DNA from: an uncultured Clostridia bacterium
GTDB lineage: Bacteria > Bacillota > Dehalobacteriia > UBA4068 > JAAVYR01
Direction of reading: 5' to 3'
Length of the DNA: 7,208 nucleotides
Assembly: GCA_946562005.1 (NCBI GenBank)
Contig: CAMNVD010000054.1
Location: 1-7,208, forward strand
The notes below the pieces were generated by a model. It had not been told where the DNA came from, did no database searches, and worked only from the letters and a program-made list of their open reading frames with translations. Position numbers and translations under genes: made by a program. Positions 5,564-7,208 of this stretch are shown in pieces (the first letter of the stretch is position 1; every line of letters begins with the position of its first letter).

Positions 5564-5570
5564 GGTTTCT

Positions 5571-6059
5571 TTATTCCTCACTATCTCCATTCTCATTTTC
5601 AGATTGTTCTATCATCTCCCGGAAGCAGATGAGCTCCATACCAGCTTCCTTCGCCAGCTGACAGGCAAGGTCGTCCGGGTATTCACTGTCAAAGATAACC
5701 CGACGAATCCCAGTGGTTGCCATAGCTTTCACACAGGTTGTGCAGGGCTGCGCCGTCACATACATAGTAGCCCCTTCTAGCGCTACCCCATGCCGAGCCG
5801 CAAAATTGCATACATTAGCCTCTGCGTGCTGAGCACGGCATATTTCCTGACGTTGCCCAGAAGGCACGCCAAGCTGGTCTCGGAGACACCCTACCACATC
5901 ACAGTGAGGCGTCCCTGGTAAAGACCCATTATAACCAGTACCCAAAATTCGATTATCACGACTGACAGCAACAGCACCTACCTGCCGCCGGAGACAAGTA
6001 GACCGAGTCGCTACTTGCTGGGCAATATTCATAAAATATTCATCCCAAGTTTGCCGCAT
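5571..6059 (-). CDS. comEB: Deoxycytidylate deaminase / ComE operon protein 2 (ComEB)
   Basis: Zinc deaminase converting dCMP to dUMP, the thymidylate synthase substrate. The Bacillus homologue is named ComEB, although a competence role for this protein is not established. The 162 residues show WDEYFM at the start, TRSTCLRRQVGAV (19-30), TGYNG...PHC...GCLRD (41-61), HAE with zinc ligand His78 and proton-shuttle Glu80, and PCTTC with zinc ligands Cys106 and Cys109. The extra Cys-rich insert before HAE is typical of the dCMP type rather than cytidine deaminases. The start at 6059 has GGGAGGGG (6067-6074) 7 nt upstream. It stops at TAA 7 bp before the mnaA start. Methylene-THF from the upstream glyA is the co-substrate of the next enzyme, thymidylate synthase, a possible metabolic link. 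Confidence 0.95.
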   Translation of the reverse strand: MRQTWDEYFMNIAQQVATRSTCLRRQVGAVAVSRDNRILGTGYNGSLPGTPHCDVVGCLRDQLGVPSGQRQEICRAQHAEANVCNFAARHGVALEGATMYVTAQPCTTCVKAMATTGIRRVIFDSEYPDDLACQLAKEAGMELICFREMIEQSENENGDSEE

Positions 6060-6066
6060 TGCTTAT

Positions 6067-6074
6067 CCCCTCCC
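6067..6074 (-). promoter_or_regulatory. comEB ribosome binding site
   Basis: GGGAGGGG on the minus strand, 7 nt before the ATG at 6059. It is purine-rich with a near-consensus GGAGG core and fixes the start at the family-typical MRQTWDEYF. Confidence 0.75.
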
Positions 6075-6103
6075 ATCCTATAGAAATACCTGCCAATACA
6101 AGA

Positions 6104-6137
6104 CTATCTCCACCTGCAAATATGCAAGTAGAGATAG
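6104..6137 (-). promoter_or_regulatory. 15-bp hairpin in the comEB leader
   Basis: Outer arms CTATCTC (6104-6110) and GAGATAG (6131-6137) enclose further paired bases up to TGCA/TGCA around a 4-nt loop. On the minus-strand RNA the stem is continuous over 15 bp with two U-G wobbles, while the plus-strand version has two A-C mismatches. No U run follows, so it is a poor intrinsic terminator. It lies about 30 nt upstream of the comEB ribosome site and 37 nt beyond the glyA stop, so a leader, processing or stabilising role is possible. Confidence 0.5.
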
Positions 6138-6154
6138 CTGCTTCTCTTGACTAT

Positions 6155-6174
6155 ATCATAATGAATTTTATGAT
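6155..6174 (-). repeat. A/T-rich inverted repeat just after glyA
   Basis: ATCATAA (6155-6161) and TTATGAT (6168-6174) are perfect 7-bp arms with a 6-nt loop, directly abutting the glyA stop. It overlaps the candidate -10. It is too A/T-rich and lacks a U run for a convincing terminator, but could be an operator or stabilising stem. Confidence 0.3.
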
Positions 6175-6183
6175 TTAATACAA
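6155..6183 (-). promoter_or_regulatory. Candidate promoter for comEB-mnaA
   Basis: The minus strand has TTGTAT (6183-6178), a 17-bp spacer spanning the glyA stop codon, then TATGAT (6160-6155). The -10 is 5/6 to consensus and the -35 3/6. Transcription would begin just upstream of the leader hairpin. It is a weak prediction, and read-through from glyA is equally possible. Confidence 0.35.
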
Positions 6184-7208
6184 GGGGTATTTTTCAGTTA
6201 ATTCTTTCACAATAGCCCTAGCTTGTTCCCACTTAGCCTCGTCGTTCATATTGGATAAGGTCAGGTCGATGGCTTCTACGATTTTTGCTACAGCGTCTTC
6301 CTTCATGCCGCGAGTGGTGATAGCAGGTGTTCCCAGACGGATACCACTGGTAATGAAAGGACTTTGCGGGTCAAAAGGAATGGTGTTTTTGTTACAAGTG
6401 ATTCTCACTTCATCCAGAGCTTTTTCTGCTTCTTTCCCGGTAATGTTTTTACTTCTCAAGTCTACCAGCATTTTGTGAGTATCCGTACCACCGGAAACGA
6501 TGCGGAAGCCTCTGTCCTGTAAGCCCTTTGCCATAGCTTTGGCATTAGCGATGACCTGTTTTTGATAATCTACAAATCCTGGTTCCATGGCTTCTTTTAA
6601 AGCAACAGCTTTTGCTGCGATGACGTGCATGAGCGGTCCGCCTTGAATGCCCGGGAACACCGCTTTATCGATGGCTTTGGCATATTCTTCTTTGCAGAGA
6701 ATCAAGCCGCCCCGAGGCCCTCTTAATGTTTTATGAGTCGTGGTGGTAACGATATCTGCATATTCTACCGGATTTGGATGAAGTCCCGCTGCAACTAAGC
6801 CTGCAATGTGGGCCATATCTACCATGAGATAGGCGCCTACTTCATCGGCAATTTCCCGTAATGCCTTAAAGTCAATCGTTCTAGGGTATGCACTACCGCC
6901 AGCCACAATCATTTTTGGTTTGCATTCCTTAGCGATTTCCCGTACATGATTATAGTCCAATACTTCGGTATCCGCTTCTACCCCATAGGATACGAAGTTA
7001 AAATATTTTCCGGAGAGATTAACTGGGCTACCATGGGTTAAGTGTCCGCCATGGTCTAAGCTCATCCCCATAACGGTATCGCCTGGTTCCAAGAGAGCAA
7101 AGTATACAGCTGTGTTTGCCTGGGCGCCAGAGTGCGGCTGCACATTAGCATGGTCTGCACCGAATAATTTCTTTGCCCGGTCGATAGCCAGGTTTTCTAC
7201 CATATCGA
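6175..7208 (-). CDS. glyA: Serine hydroxymethyltransferase, 5' end cut by the window
   Basis: PLP enzyme converting serine and tetrahydrofolate to glycine and 5,10-methylene-THF in the cytoplasm. About 344 codons are visible, ending at TAA (6175-6177). The frame runs open through the right edge, so the ATG at 7203 is internal: it encodes the Met of DMVENLAIDRAKKLFGADHANVQPHSGAQAN, a block well inside the protein. Roughly 70 N-terminal residues are missing from the usual 410-420. Counting that Met as 1, the PLP lysine is Lys158 in TTTTHKTLRGPRGG. SLDHGGHLTHGS and VDMAHIAGL (with the cofactor-contacting Asp) are also diagnostic. PGIQGGPLMHVIAAKAVA and the C-terminal GIRLGTPAITTRG complete the family pattern. 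No truncation or frameshift appears in the visible part. In B. subtilis glyA precedes upp and mnaA; here upp is not between them. Confidence 0.98.
   Translation of the reverse strand, partial: DMVENLAIDRAKKLFGADHANVQPHSGAQANTAVYFALLEPGDTVMGMSLDHGGHLTHGSPVNLSGKYFNFVSYGVEADTEVLDYNHVREIAKECKPKMIVAGGSAYPRTIDFKALREIADEVGAYLMVDMAHIAGLVAAGLHPNPVEYADIVTTTTHKTLRGPRGGLILCKEEYAKAIDKAVFPGIQGGPLMHVIAAKAVALKEAMEPGFVDYQKQVIANAKAMAKGLQDRGFRIVSGGTDTHKMLVDLRSKNITGKEAEKALDEVRITCNKNTIPFDPQSPFITSGIRLGTPAITTRGMKEDAVAKIVEAIDLTLSNMNDEAKWEQARAIVKELTEKYPLY

Noticed and set aside
5564..5596. mnaA start at 5596, overlapping comEB
   Set aside because: The family N-terminus aligns with the ATG at 5563, and the added 11 residues (MRMEIVRNKET) are only the deaminase tail read in another frame.
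1..7208. CRISPR array, tRNA or rRNA genes, phage or defence system
   Set aside because: No regularly spaced direct repeats, no tRNA-like cloverleaf in the gaps, and no nuclease, integrase or toxin-antitoxin genes were found on reading both strands.

Overview
The window looks like a piece of a low-to-mid G+C Bacillota chromosome, from a spore-former or a recent relative of one. The evidence is a SpoIID gene directly after murA, a YwmB-family gene before murA, Gram-positive-type ribosome binding sites (GGAG and GGGGAGG cores), a TTG start on murA, and ComEB-type and MnaA-type proteins. A member of the Negativicutes or a related clostridial group is possible, but the sequence does not settle this. 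Almost everything is on the minus strand. Only the tail of a D-Ala-D-Ala carboxypeptidase at the left edge is on the plus strand.

Layout from right to left, which is the direction of minus-strand transcription. glyA (serine hydroxymethyltransferase, 5' end cut by the window edge) is followed by a 115-bp gap with a candidate promoter and a 15-bp hairpin. Then come comEB/dCMP deaminase and mnaA/wecB (UDP-GlcNAc 2-epimerase), 7 bp apart. A second hairpin separates them from a small lipoprotein gene I do not recognise. A palindromic intergenic element (about 3660-3750) and a bidirectional terminator (3585-3638) follow. Next is a YwmB-like lipoprotein gene, a 220-bp gap with two candidate promoters, murA, and spoIID. 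SpoIID meets the convergent carboxypeptidase gene so closely that both stop codons share the palindrome CTAG.

Functionally the window covers one-carbon and nucleotide metabolism (GlyA makes methylene-THF; dCMP deaminase makes dUMP, which thymidylate synthase methylates) and cell envelope work: UDP-ManNAc supply, the first committed peptidoglycan step, peptidoglycan trimming, and SpoIID in engulfment. In Bacillus subtilis the order is glyA-upp-mnaA-atp operon-...-ywmB-murAA-spoIID. Here upp is absent from between glyA and mnaA, and the ATP synthase operon is absent from between mnaA and ywmB. Its place holds the lipoprotein gene and repeat-rich DNA.

The most interesting signal is at the murA-spoIID junction. 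A perfect 15-bp inverted repeat contains the spoIID start codon and part of its Shine-Dalgarno sequence in one arm. The -10 of a candidate sigma-E promoter lies in the other arm. Transcripts reading through from murA could form a terminator or occluding stem, while transcripts started at the internal promoter would lack the 5' arm. No gene-free stretch exceeds 300 bases; the longest are 2539-2758 and 3506-3745.
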